Part shown: positions 1 to 8,344 of the stretch, one piece after another
Numbering within the stretch: the stretch's first letter is position 1
Layout of the letters: each line of letters starts with the position of its first letter
Assembly (NCBI GenBank): GCA_002363955.1
Contig: DEXE01000006.1
Span: forward strand, 310,001 to 374,000
Direction of reading: 5' to 3'
Origin: Methylophaga sp. UBA3192
Lineage (GTDB): Bacteria > Pseudomonadota > Gammaproteobacteria > Nitrosococcales > Methylophagaceae
DNA: 64,000 bases
The notes under the pieces: model-generated
What the model saw: only the letters and a program-made list of their open reading frames with translations
Databases searched by the model: none
What the model was told of the DNA's origin: nothing
Made by a program: the position numbers and the translations under genes

Positions 1-209
1 AGGCGCTTTCGCAAGCTGATCAGGCGCTTGCCGGTGATATTTCGGGTATGACCGATAGTCTGGGGCTGGCATTTAATTCGACATTAGTGGCCTTGCTTAT
101 CAGTATCTTTCTGATGTTTCTGTTTCATCAGTTGCAGCGTTTGCAGGACAGTCAGATTGTCGATACGCAAAGCTATTGCGACAAATTCCTGCTGAGACGT
201 ATTCGTTAA
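1..209 (+). CDS. MotA/TolQ/ExbB-family proton channel subunit (3' end only)
   Basis: The frame is open from base 3 to a TAA at 207-209, giving the last 68 residues of a protein whose start lies outside the window. It contains the segment GLAFNSTLVALLISIFLMF, a small-residue-rich helix followed by a basic and amphipathic tail. This is how the last transmembrane helix of TolQ/ExbB/MotA-type channel proteins looks: a conserved G-AF-TT/ST-L-A motif and then a cytoplasmic tail. In the family this subunit forms a pentamer around a dimeric partner and couples proton flow to movement. The next two genes begin 6 bases and about 1 kb downstream and carry ExbD/MotB-like helices, which supports the assignment. 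The call rests on a short segment, so the subfamily cannot be named. Confidence 0.72.
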   Translation, partial: ALSQADQALAGDISGMTDSLGLAFNSTLVALLISIFLMFLFHQLQRLQDSQIVDTQSYCDKFLLRRIR

Positions 210-215
210 CAGAAA

Positions 216-1286
216 ATGGCTTACCGACGCAAAAAAGCCGAAGGTTCCAGTCTGGCATTTCTGGATATCATGTCCTGTGGCCTCGGCGCAGTTATTCTGG
301 TGTTTATGCTGGTCAAGCAGAAAATTGATGAAACACCGGTTGAAATAGACAATCTTAAACAGGATATCAGTCAGCTGGAACAGGCCAGAGATGATGCTGG
401 ATCGACTCTGGAACAGATCCGCCAACAACTCAGCAGCGAAAATGCCCGTTATCAGGCATTAAAAAAACAACTGGATGAAAAGCAATCCACACTCGCCAGC
501 CAGAGCGAAGAGGTGCAACGCTCAGAGAGTGCGTTAGAAGAACTTAAATCAAGCATTACCTCGATTGAAATACCCAAACAGCAGGCTGATCTGGTAGAAG
601 CACCGCGAATAAATGAAGAAAACTATTTGTTAGGCCTCAAGGTTGAGGGGCCTAAAATTGCCATACTGGTGGATACCAGCGCTTCGATGACCAATGAAAA
701 ACTGATTGATATTATCCGCACCAAAAGCAGTTCACAGCAGAATAAACAGAACGCTGCAAAATGGTTGAGAACCAAAAATGTAGTGCAATGGTTATTAGCT
801 CGCTTACCGGAAAACAGTGACGTGTTGGTGGTCGCTTTTAGCGAAGACGCCAGGATTTTAGGTGATCAGCAAGGCTGGCAAAAAGCCAGTTCACCACAAA
901 CGGCAACATCTATATTACGTGACTTGAATACTGTTATTCCTGAAGGCGCGACCAATCTTCAAAAAGGCTTGAATAGCGTTAATCAGTTTTCCCCCTCCAA
1001 CTTATATGTCATTACCGATGGATTGCCGACCAAAGGCGAATCGCAATATCGCAGCCTGAATCCGTTTTCCAGTTGCAGCTCGCTGACCGGAAATGCCCAG
1101 ACGATTTCCGGAGAATGTCGGGTAAAACTGTTTCAGCAAACCATTAATGAAAGTGGTAAACGTGGCATGCAGGTTGATGTCATTATGCTGCCGTTGGAAG
1201 GTGATCCTGATGCGGTCAATCAATACTGGGTCTGGGCTGCCACTACCGGCGGATTACTGATCAGCCCGGCGAGTAACTGGCCATGA
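216..1286 (+). CDS. Membrane-anchored vWA protein with ExbD/MotB-like helix and coiled coil
   Basis: 356 residues. A short basic N-terminus (MAYRRKKAEG) leads into one transmembrane helix at about 13-33 with the motif SLAFLDIMSCGLGAV; Asp17 sits at the entry of the helix, where ExbD and MotB carry their proton-carrying aspartate. A glutamine- and glutamate-rich coiled coil follows at about 45-118. A von Willebrand A domain begins near 147, with the metal-site motif DTSAS at 153-157, a threonine in GATNL and an aspartate in ITDG, so the metal site looks complete. The gene lies 6 bases after the channel-like gene and overlaps the next gene by 4 bases (ATGA), so the three are very probably one operon. 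vWA domains usually bind protein partners through a metal. I infer that this is the stator-type partner of the channel with a periplasmic vWA head. The vWA call is firm; the proton-coupled role is inference. Confidence 0.85.
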   Translation: MAYRRKKAEGSSLAFLDIMSCGLGAVILVFMLVKQKIDETPVEIDNLKQDISQLEQARDDAGSTLEQIRQQLSSENARYQALKKQLDEKQSTLASQSEEVQRSESALEELKSSITSIEIPKQQADLVEAPRINEENYLLGLKVEGPKIAILVDTSASMTNEKLIDIIRTKSSSQQNKQNAAKWLRTKNVVQWLLARLPENSDVLVVAFSEDARILGDQQGWQKASSPQTATSILRDLNTVIPEGATNLQKGLNSVNQFSPSNLYVITDGLPTKGESQYRSLNPFSSCSSLTGNAQTISGECRVKLFQQTINESGKRGMQVDVIMLPLEGDPDAVNQYWVWAATTGGLLISPASNWP

Positions 1287-2233
1287 AATATCGGAAAAAA
1301 GGTCTGGATATTTTCAGTCTGTCTTTTCTGGACGTGATTTCATGTGGGTTTGGTGCGGTGGTGATGCTGATCCTGATCGCCAAAACCGATGTGGATGTAT
1401 CCATTGCCGGTGCCGATGATGTGAGCAGTTTACTGGCATCATTGATTGGCCTTGAAAACTCGGCAGCCGAAATCAGTGAGCAAATTCAGCAGGAGCTTTC
1501 TACCCTTGATGCCTTAACCAGTGAACAGCAATCTATTGTTCAGGCCGAATCGTCGCTGGAAAGCCGACTTAAAGCTCTACAGCAACAGAATGCAGCGCTG
1601 GAAGAAAGTATTAGTGGAATGAGTCTGGTGGAATCGCGGTTAAAACAAGCTGCCTTGCCGACACCACGAAAGCCGGCCGATCAGCGTTCTGAAGAAGTCG
1701 GTGGCATACCGGTTGATAGTGATTATGTCGTGTTTATTATCGATACTTCCGGCAGTATGAAACAGATCTGGTCACGGGTTTCCCAGGAAGTGGTAAATGT
1801 ATTGAATATACATCCCGAAGTAAAAGGTTTTCAGATACTTAATGATATGGGGACGTCCATGATCTCGGGTTATGATGGTCGCTGGATGCCTGATACACCT
1901 TCCACCAGAAACAGTGCTATCCGAATGTTTCAAAACTGGTCAGTGGTATCCAATAGCAGTCCCGTCGAAGGTGTCGAAACGGCACTGCGTAAATATGCCA
2001 AACCCAATATCACCACGTCCATTTATGTATTTGGTGATGATTACACTGGTTCATCCTATGATCCGGTAATCGATAGAATTACCAGACAGAACAGACAACT
2101 CAGTGATGGAAGACGACTGGCCAGAATTCATGGTGTCGGCTTTTTATCAATGAACAGCACCGACAGATACAGCATACTGATGCGGGAATTGACTAAACGT
2201 AATGATGGTACCTATATTGCGTTACCACCGTAG
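1283..2233 (+). CDS. Second membrane-anchored vWA protein, paralogue of the preceding gene
   Basis: 316 residues, overlapping the upstream stop by ATGA. The architecture repeats that of the first vWA protein: basic start, one helix at about 12-33 with SLSFLDVISCGFGAV (Asp17 at the same position), coiled coil at about 60-122, then a vWA domain from about 147 with DTSGS at 154-158. The second half of the metal site is less canonical: an FGDDYTGS segment is present, but the usual threonine motif is not obvious. The two helices share the pattern SxxFLDxxSCGxGAV, so they come from one duplication or form a heterodimer, as ExbD/MotB-type partners form dimers. No terminator is evident after the stop. 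A short repeat begins about 65 bases downstream. The function of the complex is unknown. Confidence 0.83.
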   Translation: MKYRKKGLDIFSLSFLDVISCGFGAVVMLILIAKTDVDVSIAGADDVSSLLASLIGLENSAAEISEQIQQELSTLDALTSEQQSIVQAESSLESRLKALQQQNAALEESISGMSLVESRLKQAALPTPRKPADQRSEEVGGIPVDSDYVVFIIDTSGSMKQIWSRVSQEVVNVLNIHPEVKGFQILNDMGTSMISGYDGRWMPDTPSTRNSAIRMFQNWSVVSNSSPVEGVETALRKYAKPNITTSIYVFGDDYTGSSYDPVIDRITRQNRQLSDGRRLARIHGVGFLSMNSTDRYSILMRELTKRNDGTYIALPP

Positions 2234-2298
2234 ACTTTGGTAATGCATGACTCATGGTGGATTTTGAGCGCCAGTATAAGTCAGAAAGTCAGCAAATT

Positions 2299-2323
2299 CG
2301 TCCCATGCTCCTGCGTGGGAACG
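2299..2323. repeat. Palindromic repeat, copy 1 of 3
   Basis: A 25-base near-palindrome built from CCCATGCT and GCGTGGGAACG. Similar copies lie at about 2726-2746 (degenerate) and 2776-2800 (most perfect), on both sides of a 336-base unknown gene. The stem pairs the GTTCCCA and TGGGAAC arms. Short intergenic palindromes of this kind are widespread in proteobacteria; no transposase for this family is in the window. Confidence 0.7.
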
Positions 2324-2331
2324 CAAATGGC

Positions 2332-2667
2332 CTAATCAATAAACTCATACTTCCAGCGAATCTCATCCGGCTTCATCATCTGCCCGACACTAAAGCGAAT
2401 CATGTTTGTCGGATCTGACGGTTTACCAAGCACCACATAACGACTGCCATCTTTATCGAAGCCAACCCCGGTTTTATCATTAAACTCAGTGATGGAACTG
2501 CTGTTTTGCAAAATAAACGGCAGTAAATCATCTGCTGCATCAGGTGGTGCAAATGGCGGTACTGTCTCCGGCCGACTGCATAATCCAACAAAGATTTCTT
2601 CATCGGTTGGCAGGATCAGAATGTTCCAGTTGAACAGGGTATATACCGATTTAGTGGTGTTTTGCAT
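2332..2667 (-). CDS. Hypothetical protein, 111 residues
   Basis: Not recognised. The protein is acidic, with no signal peptide or transmembrane helix. It begins MQNTTKSVYTLFNWNILI and includes a proline-rich stretch (PETVPPFAPPDAADD) and a C-terminal half rich in charged and aromatic residues (PDEIRWKYEF), which looks like a real folded protein rather than a shadow frame. No clear ribosome binding site precedes the ATG. It stands alone between converging and diverging neighbours and is bracketed by copies of the same short palindrome, which may mark a small inserted unit. No function is proposed. Confidence 0.55.
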   Translation of the reverse strand: MQNTTKSVYTLFNWNILILPTDEEIFVGLCSRPETVPPFAPPDAADDLLPFILQNSSSITEFNDKTGVGFDKDGSRYVVLGKPSDPTNMIRFSVGQMMKPDEIRWKYEFID

Positions 2668-2725
2668 TAGATAAACAGTTCGGTTGGGTGATATATGAGA
2701 GACCGTGAGAATTACTTAAAGAGGC

Positions 2726-2800
2726 CCCCACGCAGAGCATGGGAGCCAGCTGTATTCATTTAATTTTGTTAACCTCGTTCCCATGCTCTGCGTGGGAACG
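2726..2800. repeat. Palindromic repeats, copies 2 and 3
   Basis: Copy 2 (about 2726-2746) is a degenerate inverted copy with CCCCACGCAGAGCATGGGA. Copy 3 (2776-2800) is nearly perfect, with arms CGTTCCCA and TGGGAACG around a short core. The bases after copy 3 (CTGCGTCTAGCGCAACG) run into the last codons and the stop of the dienelactone hydrolase gene, whose stop is at 2807-2809, so the repeat unit may have supplied that stop. Confidence 0.7.
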
Positions 2801-2806
2801 CTGCGT

Positions 2807-3550
2807 CTAGCGCAACGTTCTGCCAAACAAATTCAACGCCAGTTGATAACCGATTTGTGCTGTTTGAGCATCATAACGCCCGCCATCACCTTCATCACGC
2901 ATAAAGGCGTGTTCCGCATTAAATTCGTGCCAGGTAAACGGAATGTCGGTTTCATTCAATTTGCTGTAAATCAACGTTCGGCCTTCTGATGGCACATGAT
3001 TATCCTGCTTACCCCAAATCATCAGTAATTCACCTTTGATATCAGCAAGACGTTCCATACTGTGTTGACCCGGTTTATTCGGGATTTTCTGAATATGTAA
3101 ATCGGTAGCATAAAAACAGGCGGTACCCTTGATTTCGGGTTGCAAAGCTGCACGGAAGGCCAGATGGCCGCCGATGCAATAACCCATCGCTCCAAACTGG
3201 CCATTGCACCAGGATTGTTGCTTGGCATACTTGATTAACGCTTCATTGTCAGTGTCATAGCTCTGCACATCTTTGTTTTCTTTATCGGCATTGCCTTTAT
3301 CACGACCGGCATCGTCATAACCCAATACCGTACCGATAGGATTCAGTTCATGGAACACTTCAGGGACTAATACGGCATAGCCATGACTGGCCATTAATCT
3401 GGCAGCGCGCTCAATCGGACCAGTCTGCTGGAAAATTTCAGAATAAAACAAAATGACAGGGTAGCTGCCTTCGCCGATAGGGCGGTGAATGTATGTACGC
3501 ATCACACCGGTGGGTGTATCAAGATCGGCAAAATGGCTTTGGATTTTCAT
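2807..3550 (-). CDS. Dienelactone hydrolase family protein
   Basis: 247 residues, cytoplasmic alpha/beta hydrolase. The family opens the lactone ring of dienelactones in chlorocatechol breakdown (carboxymethylenebutenolidase), and many members act on other esters. The family signature is visible: Glu38 in the YSEIF motif, the nucleophile Cys125 in GYCIGG, the acid in WGKQDNHVP and the histidine in AEHAFMRDE. Length matches the family (about 235-250). The ATG at 3550 is preceded by AAGGGAG at good spacing. It stands alone on the minus strand with no catechol genes beside it, so the real substrate cannot be inferred. The last few codons run next to a palindromic repeat. Confidence 0.9.
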   Translation of the reverse strand: MKIQSHFADLDTPTGVMRTYIHRPIGEGSYPVILFYSEIFQQTGPIERAARLMASHGYAVLVPEVFHELNPIGTVLGYDDAGRDKGNADKENKDVQSYDTDNEALIKYAKQQSWCNGQFGAMGYCIGGHLAFRAALQPEIKGTACFYATDLHIQKIPNKPGQHSMERLADIKGELLMIWGKQDNHVPSEGRTLIYSKLNETDIPFTWHEFNAEHAFMRDEGDGGRYDAQTAQIGYQLALNLFGRTLR

Positions 3551-3610
3551 GAAAGCTCCCTTGAAAAGTTATTTGGAAAATAAAACCGCTATTGTACAAC
3601 GACTCAATGA

Positions 3611-4396
3611 CTAAATGATTTCCTGGCTAACGGGAAGCATCAGGCGACATTTTGGAAATTCAGAACAGCCCCAAAACTGCTTGCCGGCATTAACCCCTTT
3701 TTTTGTTTTTCTTAAGATCATTTCACTGCCACATTTCGGGCAAAGATGCTGGTGTTTTTTTTCAGCAATAATGCTTTGAACATGACGCACATGTTCACGA
3801 TTTGTTTTAAAGGATCGTTCTAAACGACCTGCTTCGATGGCCTGAGTAATATCCAGCACTTGCCTTGGATTTAGTACTTTATCGGTTTTGGACAAAATAT
3901 AGCGGATATACCCCATACCGTATGTGATGTTTTCAGGCATATCGGTTTTAAACGTACTGTCACCGATAAAGACCACAAGCGAATGTATCTGGTTTTCTTC
4001 AAGGTTTAAAAGCGATTGTAAGGTTTTAGTATGCTTATAATTCTGGTGTAAAGGATTTTGAAATTTGTTTTTATGTTTAAAGATTTGCTGTGTCCACATT
4101 TTCTGATTGGCAGAACCAAATATCCAACCTCGAAGGTTTTTGGTTTCTACCACAAATACGCCATACACCGACACTATGATATGGTCGATTTGAGTTGTGC
4201 CATCTTGTGTCGGCAGCGTCACATTTTTAATTAAATGATATGTGTCTTTATCCAGTTTCCATTGAGCAAAAACATTGACAATAAATTCGCCGAATAGGCC
4301 TTTGAACCAGGCTGATTTTAAAACAGCAAGCAGGATAAAAAGCGGAATGAAATACCAGAAGTTGAAGAGTGATTGAAACACTGGTGAAAAATCCAT
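3611..4396 (-). CDS. NERD-domain membrane protein with C-terminal zinc ribbon
   Basis: 261 residues. One N-terminal transmembrane helix at about 12-28 is followed by a NERD (nuclease-related) domain at about 36-150. This domain shows the PD-(D/E)xK-like pattern: Glu37, Asp71 in QIDHI, and Glu84-x-Lys86 in VVETKN. The C-terminus (about 216-250) holds a topoisomerase-type zinc ribbon with CPKCG, then WGCSEFPKC. NERD proteins of this layout occur widely and are thought to process or bind DNA, but their function is largely untested. The gene is monocistronic between the hydrolase and the EAL gene. The catalytic residues look intact, so a DNA-cleaving activity at the membrane is possible. Confidence 0.86.
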   Translation of the reverse strand: MDFSPVFQSLFNFWYFIPLFILLAVLKSAWFKGLFGEFIVNVFAQWKLDKDTYHLIKNVTLPTQDGTTQIDHIIVSVYGVFVVETKNLRGWIFGSANQKMWTQQIFKHKNKFQNPLHQNYKHTKTLQSLLNLEENQIHSLVVFIGDSTFKTDMPENITYGMGYIRYILSKTDKVLNPRQVLDITQAIEAGRLERSFKTNREHVRHVQSIIAEKKHQHLCPKCGSEMILRKTKKGVNAGKQFWGCSEFPKCRLMLPVSQEII

Positions 4397-4429
4397 TTTG
4401 TGTCACCCCCAGATAACGGTGTCAGCCAA

Positions 4430-6538
4430 TCATACCTTATAGTTAAGCTCAAATTGCTTGGCAGCGATATCAAACTGCATTTTGAAGTAATTGATACAAT
4501 CCGCTTCGGCTATTGGTGGGCTATGGTAATACCCCTGAAAAAGGTCACAGCCCATTTCAGCCAACGCCTCGCGCTGCTCTTCGGTTTCAACATATTCGGC
4601 AACCACATGAACTTTCTGGGCCTGCCCCAGCGAGCATATCGTCCTGACAATATCGGCATTGGTATCGTTGAGCAGCACATCGCGTGTGATGGAACCATCA
4701 ATCTTGATCGCATTCACCTGAAAACGGCGCATGTAGAGTAACGATGAATAGCCCATACCGAAATCATCCATTGCCAGCTGCACACCGGTATCGACAAGTT
4801 GTTGCAAAATGATATCGGTCAGATTGGTATCGGGGATCTCGGATGATTCAGTGATTTCAAGCTCTATTTCCTCAGCGGTGATGCCATATTCCTGAATATA
4901 TTTCATCAGATAAAACGGTAAATCTTTGTCGGTTAACTGATTGGGTGAAATATTGACGGCGATAGTCAATGCCTGATAACCGGCTTTATTCCAGCGGGCT
5001 TTACAGGCACAGGCCTGTTGAATAACCCATCTGCCAAGTTGATTTATCTGATCACCGTCTTCGGCCACCGTGACAATGACAATCGGTGAGATCATGCCGT
5101 ATCGGGGATGTGTCCAGCGGAGCAGTGCCTCAACACCGACGACGTTACCCTGACGATCATGTTTGGGTTGATAGGCCAGTGTCAGTGAGTTTTGCTTTAT
5201 CGCTGTTTGCAGATCCACAATCAGATCGCGGGCGATCATGCCAACCTTATCTTGCCTGGACACAATTCTTTGTCTGTTATGGCCCACCTTAATAATCGTA
5301 TCTGATGCCAGTTGAAATGCTTCCACGGTTTTTTGTCGATGGTTTTTTTCTGCTTTTCTGACAAAAGGCAAATAGCACACTGTGCTGAGAGCAATTAACA
5401 TAAATTGCAGAACAACGCCTCGCCAGGACTCCGTTAACAACCAGCCTGACATCAAAGGCGGAGTGGTCCAGGTTACAGTCGCAGAGTTATAGATATGAAT
5501 AAAACCAATCTGAACTGACAGTAGCGTAATCACCATAAGCAGGAGCGGTACTAAAATAAACGGGATGAGGTAAAACGGGTTTAAGACAATTGGCAGTCCA
5601 TAGATCAGAATGTCATTAATATTGAATACAGAGGGGATAACAGACACTTTGGCAATTTTATTCTGAGTGCCATGTCTTGTGACGATAAAAATGGCGATGA
5701 TTAAACCCAGCGTAGCACCTGATCCCCCTAACAAAATAAAATTACTGAACAGCACTTTTATTAAAGCAAGGTTGGAATTGAGTTCTCCAGTAGCCGTGCC
5801 ATTTAAAGCGCCTTGTGCCAGAGCGGTTCCTTCCAGAAAAACACTGCCATGAACACCAAAAAACCAGAACAACTGATTGACCAACACAGAAAACGTACTG
5901 ATTATCCAGGTGGCATTGCCACTAGCGTTTGCCCAGTCGATAATCAGCTGTGAAATACTTGGAAAGGCAGGTGTTGCCGCCAGGGCCAAACCCAACATAA
6001 AAAAGGTGATGCCAATGAAAATGATGGAAGGGCTCATACGCATAGCGTGATAAAAGGTGGTATCAGAATCCACAGGCAAGTTGAGCAGGTCGAGATAAGG
6101 GCGTTTAACAGCAAAAATAATGAATTCTGCTGAGAGTATTCCAATGACAATACCTAAAACCATGATATCCGCACTGAACTCTATTGGAGAAGTATTGGGC
6201 AGTAAAACGGTTATGATCAGATAGTTAATGACCGCACTAATTGCGACCATCAGGGGAGGGGCAATTTCTCTTTGCCGGGTCGAGCTGGGAAGACGATAAA
6301 CCAGTTGTACCGAGACAATAACGGCTAACAACAATCCAAATAATGCAAAAGAACTGTCGATCATTTGTCTTAACAGAACACGCCATTCTGTGCCGAACCA
6401 GAGATCCATTGATTGTTGATAGTCTGGCCAGGGTAAATTCAGGATTAATTCACCGATAACACGCAGGAAAGTCAAAGGTAAAAGTGCTACAAAGCTGTTT
6501 CTTGTCGCTATCATCCATAAAAACAATCTTTCCTTCAA
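4430..6538 (-). CDS. PTS EIIC-like membrane domain fused to an EAL c-di-GMP phosphodiesterase
   Basis: 702 residues. The first 400 or so residues carry about ten hydrophobic helices and resemble the EIIC sugar channel of cellobiose/lactose-type phosphotransferase permeases. Residues from about 440 form an EAL domain with the key motifs present: EALLRW, AVNISPNQL, ELEITES, MDDFGMGYSS, IKIDGS and VVAEYVETEEQ. It should therefore hydrolyse cyclic di-GMP. There is no EIIA or EIIB domain and none nearby, so the EIIC part probably senses a sugar instead of phosphorylating it (inference). The start appears to be TTG at 6538, six bases after AAAGGAG; the next in-frame ATG (6514) has no well-placed binding site. 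It is monocistronic. Confidence 0.87.
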   Translation of the reverse strand: MKERLFLWMIATRNSFVALLPLTFLRVIGELILNLPWPDYQQSMDLWFGTEWRVLLRQMIDSSFALFGLLLAVIVSVQLVYRLPSSTRQREIAPPLMVAISAVINYLIITVLLPNTSPIEFSADIMVLGIVIGILSAEFIIFAVKRPYLDLLNLPVDSDTTFYHAMRMSPSIIFIGITFFMLGLALAATPAFPSISQLIIDWANASGNATWIISTFSVLVNQLFWFFGVHGSVFLEGTALAQGALNGTATGELNSNLALIKVLFSNFILLGGSGATLGLIIAIFIVTRHGTQNKIAKVSVIPSVFNINDILIYGLPIVLNPFYLIPFILVPLLLMVITLLSVQIGFIHIYNSATVTWTTPPLMSGWLLTESWRGVVLQFMLIALSTVCYLPFVRKAEKNHRQKTVEAFQLASDTIIKVGHNRQRIVSRQDKVGMIARDLIVDLQTAIKQNSLTLAYQPKHDRQGNVVGVEALLRWTHPRYGMISPIVIVTVAEDGDQINQLGRWVIQQACACKARWNKAGYQALTIAVNISPNQLTDKDLPFYLMKYIQEYGITAEEIELEITESSEIPDTNLTDIILQQLVDTGVQLAMDDFGMGYSSLLYMRRFQVNAIKIDGSITRDVLLNDTNADIVRTICSLGQAQKVHVVAEYVETEEQREALAEMGCDLFQGYYHSPPIAEADCINYFKMQFDIAAKQFELNYKV

Positions 6539-6839
6539 CCCTGGCTCCTTTGTTCAGCTTATCAGGTTTTCCAGGCTGATAATCTGAAAGATAATATCCA
6601 TTATTTCGCCTTGTACCTGTTTTCCCAAGTATATTTACACAGAATTTAAATCACAGGCAATTTAGTTTCCTAACTATCTGGATGGTTAGGATAATTCATA
6701 TTCAAAGATGTGACTCAATCGACATCTGCAAGGCGATAATACCGTTGGTCATGCTGAATATATCGACTCAAAAGCAGGGATTTTAAGTGTTGTTTTATTT
6801 GTTGCCATTGCTTTATTTTTCAACAGGAAATGAAAATGC
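6539..6839. other. Intergenic region with one small hairpin
   Basis: About 300 bases upstream of the EIIC-EAL gene and downstream of the lipoprotein gene, both on the minus strand. It should hold the EIIC-EAL promoter. An inverted repeat TCCTAAC/GTTAGGA lies at 6668-6691 with a ten-base loop and no T-run. I see no small gene, repeat or riboswitch here. Confidence 0.45.
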
Positions 6840-7475
6840 TCAGAGCTGATCATCTATCGCCTGATAACCATCGCGAATCGTGATTTCAGTGCCTTTAGGC
6901 TGTTTTTCAAGCACCATACTGTTTTCACCGATTGATATTTTGAAACTATCCCGTGTCACGTCTGAAACGGTGTATTGAGTTTGATCAAGAAACAGTTTAT
7001 TGCCATCGAGGCGGGTAATACTGTCATCAGTCTGTGACAAATACATCATATTTTCATCATAATAAGACACTAGCTCAGAAACGGTTTCCAAGCCCTGTTC
7101 AGTCATGGTGAAGGTTAACGCAAATGTGTATTGGCCCTGGCTGCCTATCCAGGTAGTGTCAGTCAACATCGCATAATCAACACCGCGAGTCAGGATGAGA
7201 TCACCACTTTGCAGATGATTTTCATCTTCAACAGCGAGTGTATCAGTAGGTAACTCCTGAGCACCGAGCAATTTAATGGTTTGCTCACGGCTTTTATATT
7301 GATAATCAGCCGTCGTGATATCTTCTCCCTGAATGATTTCCAGCGTCCCATCCGGCTGGAACTCATAACTCACATTACCATCCGCACTGATAAATCTGCC
7401 CTCAAATTCATCATAGCCACAGCCGGTGAGCAGAATGGGCAGGATAAAGGCAGGCAGCCATGCAAAATGTCTCAT
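6840..7475 (-). CDS. Predicted lipoprotein of unknown function
   Basis: 211 residues. It has a lipoprotein signal peptide with the lipobox LTGC (Cys19) in MRHFAWLPAFILPILLTGCG; Tyr and Asp follow at +3 and +4, so sorting is not obviously inner-membrane retention. The mature part is rich in beta-strand patterns with repeated short units of the type SYEFQPDGTLEI and GQYTFALTFTMTEQGLE, suggesting a lipocalin-like or repeat beta fold. No family is recognised. It lies alone on the minus strand. A weak AAGGG precedes the ATG at long spacing. Confidence 0.75.
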   Translation of the reverse strand: MRHFAWLPAFILPILLTGCGYDEFEGRFISADGNVSYEFQPDGTLEIIQGEDITTADYQYKSREQTIKLLGAQELPTDTLAVEDENHLQSGDLILTRGVDYAMLTDTTWIGSQGQYTFALTFTMTEQGLETVSELVSYYDENMMYLSQTDDSITRLDGNKLFLDQTQYTVSDVTRDSFKISIGENSMVLEKQPKGTEITIRDGYQAIDDQL

Positions 7476-7659
7476 CGAGTTGGATTCCCTTGTGTCAGAT
7501 AAAAATAAGCAGAGCAGAGGATACCTTGAAACCTGCGATGCACAAAGCCTAACAAATTAATCCGGGAGTTCGGCCACTGTGGGAAACAAATACCAGCAAA
7601 TTCCAATAGTCGGTTAAGGATTATCATAAGCCCCATAATTACGCAGCCAATTTATCCAG

Positions 7660-8106
7660 CTACGCCAGATGTTTCTGCATGATATCCAATACGGTTTGTA
7701 ATCTATTGGCTAGCTGTTGATCGTTACGCGAAAGCGCACCATCTACTCCCAAGCGAGCACGTTCAATAAAGTTGATGCGTGTTGGGTCAGTAGCCATGTT
7801 AATGGGGCGTCCTGTTTCTACCGATATTTTCATTGTCATCCCCAGGAAAGGTGAGCTCTCGTCCAACGTCATTTTTCCGTTGCGGATTTGATTATTCATC
7901 CAATCAAACAACTCTTGCCGAGTCATGTTTGTAAAATCAGTTTGATCACGATCTTTAGCATCAATCGCATCGGTTTGCTGAGCTTGTTCCGTCTGAGATT
8001 GCATAATACTGGTGAAAGAGACTGAGTCGTTATACAAATTACTGTTCAGCTTTTGGCTGAGGTTTTGTTGATTGACTACATTATTAATGATCATGGTTGA
8101 ATCCAT
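7660..8106 (-). CDS. Hypothetical protein, 148 residues
   Basis: Not recognised. No signal peptide or membrane helix. The N-terminal third is polar and asparagine/glutamine-rich (NNVVNQQNLSQKLNSNLYND), and the rest is helical with an amphipathic C-terminus (NDQQLANRLQTVLDIMQKH). The polar start followed by a helical body resembles small secreted or flagellar-associated proteins, but nothing nearby confirms that. AGGA touches the first ATG (8106) directly, so initiation may be at the fourth codon after it (ATG at 8094). It is a single-gene unit. Confidence 0.6.
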   Translation of the reverse strand: MDSTMIINNVVNQQNLSQKLNSNLYNDSVSFTSIMQSQTEQAQQTDAIDAKDRDQTDFTNMTRQELFDWMNNQIRNGKMTLDESSPFLGMTMKISVETGRPINMATDPTRINFIERARLGVDGALSRNDQQLANRLQTVLDIMQKHLA

Positions 8107-8344
8107 TCCTATGTTTTAAGAGAGTCCACCTGATATAAAGCAAAACATGTTCCATGAGCCGAATGCTGAAGATTCTAATAAGTGAAGTGCAGCAGAGTGA
8201 GTTTTCACCACAGGCAATTTTTGCCGTCGATAGGCAATCAATTGCCGTCTCAGCAGAGACAAACTTTCCAATAATCAAAAATGTTCCGTTATACGCAAAT
8301 TGCTGGAGAAATCGCTCTCGGAATAAAAGCTATAACAACCAGTA

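Noticed and set aside
1..2233. Flagellar motor or Zorya-type defence system
   Set aside because: No OmpA-like or helicase/nuclease gene is visible and the helper domains are vWA, not peptidoglycan-binding. The channel gene is cut by the window edge, so the comparison cannot be completed.
5086..5292. Plus-strand frame inside the EIIC-EAL gene
   Set aside because: It is antisense to the EAL domain, with arginine- and cysteine-rich sequence typical of a shadow.
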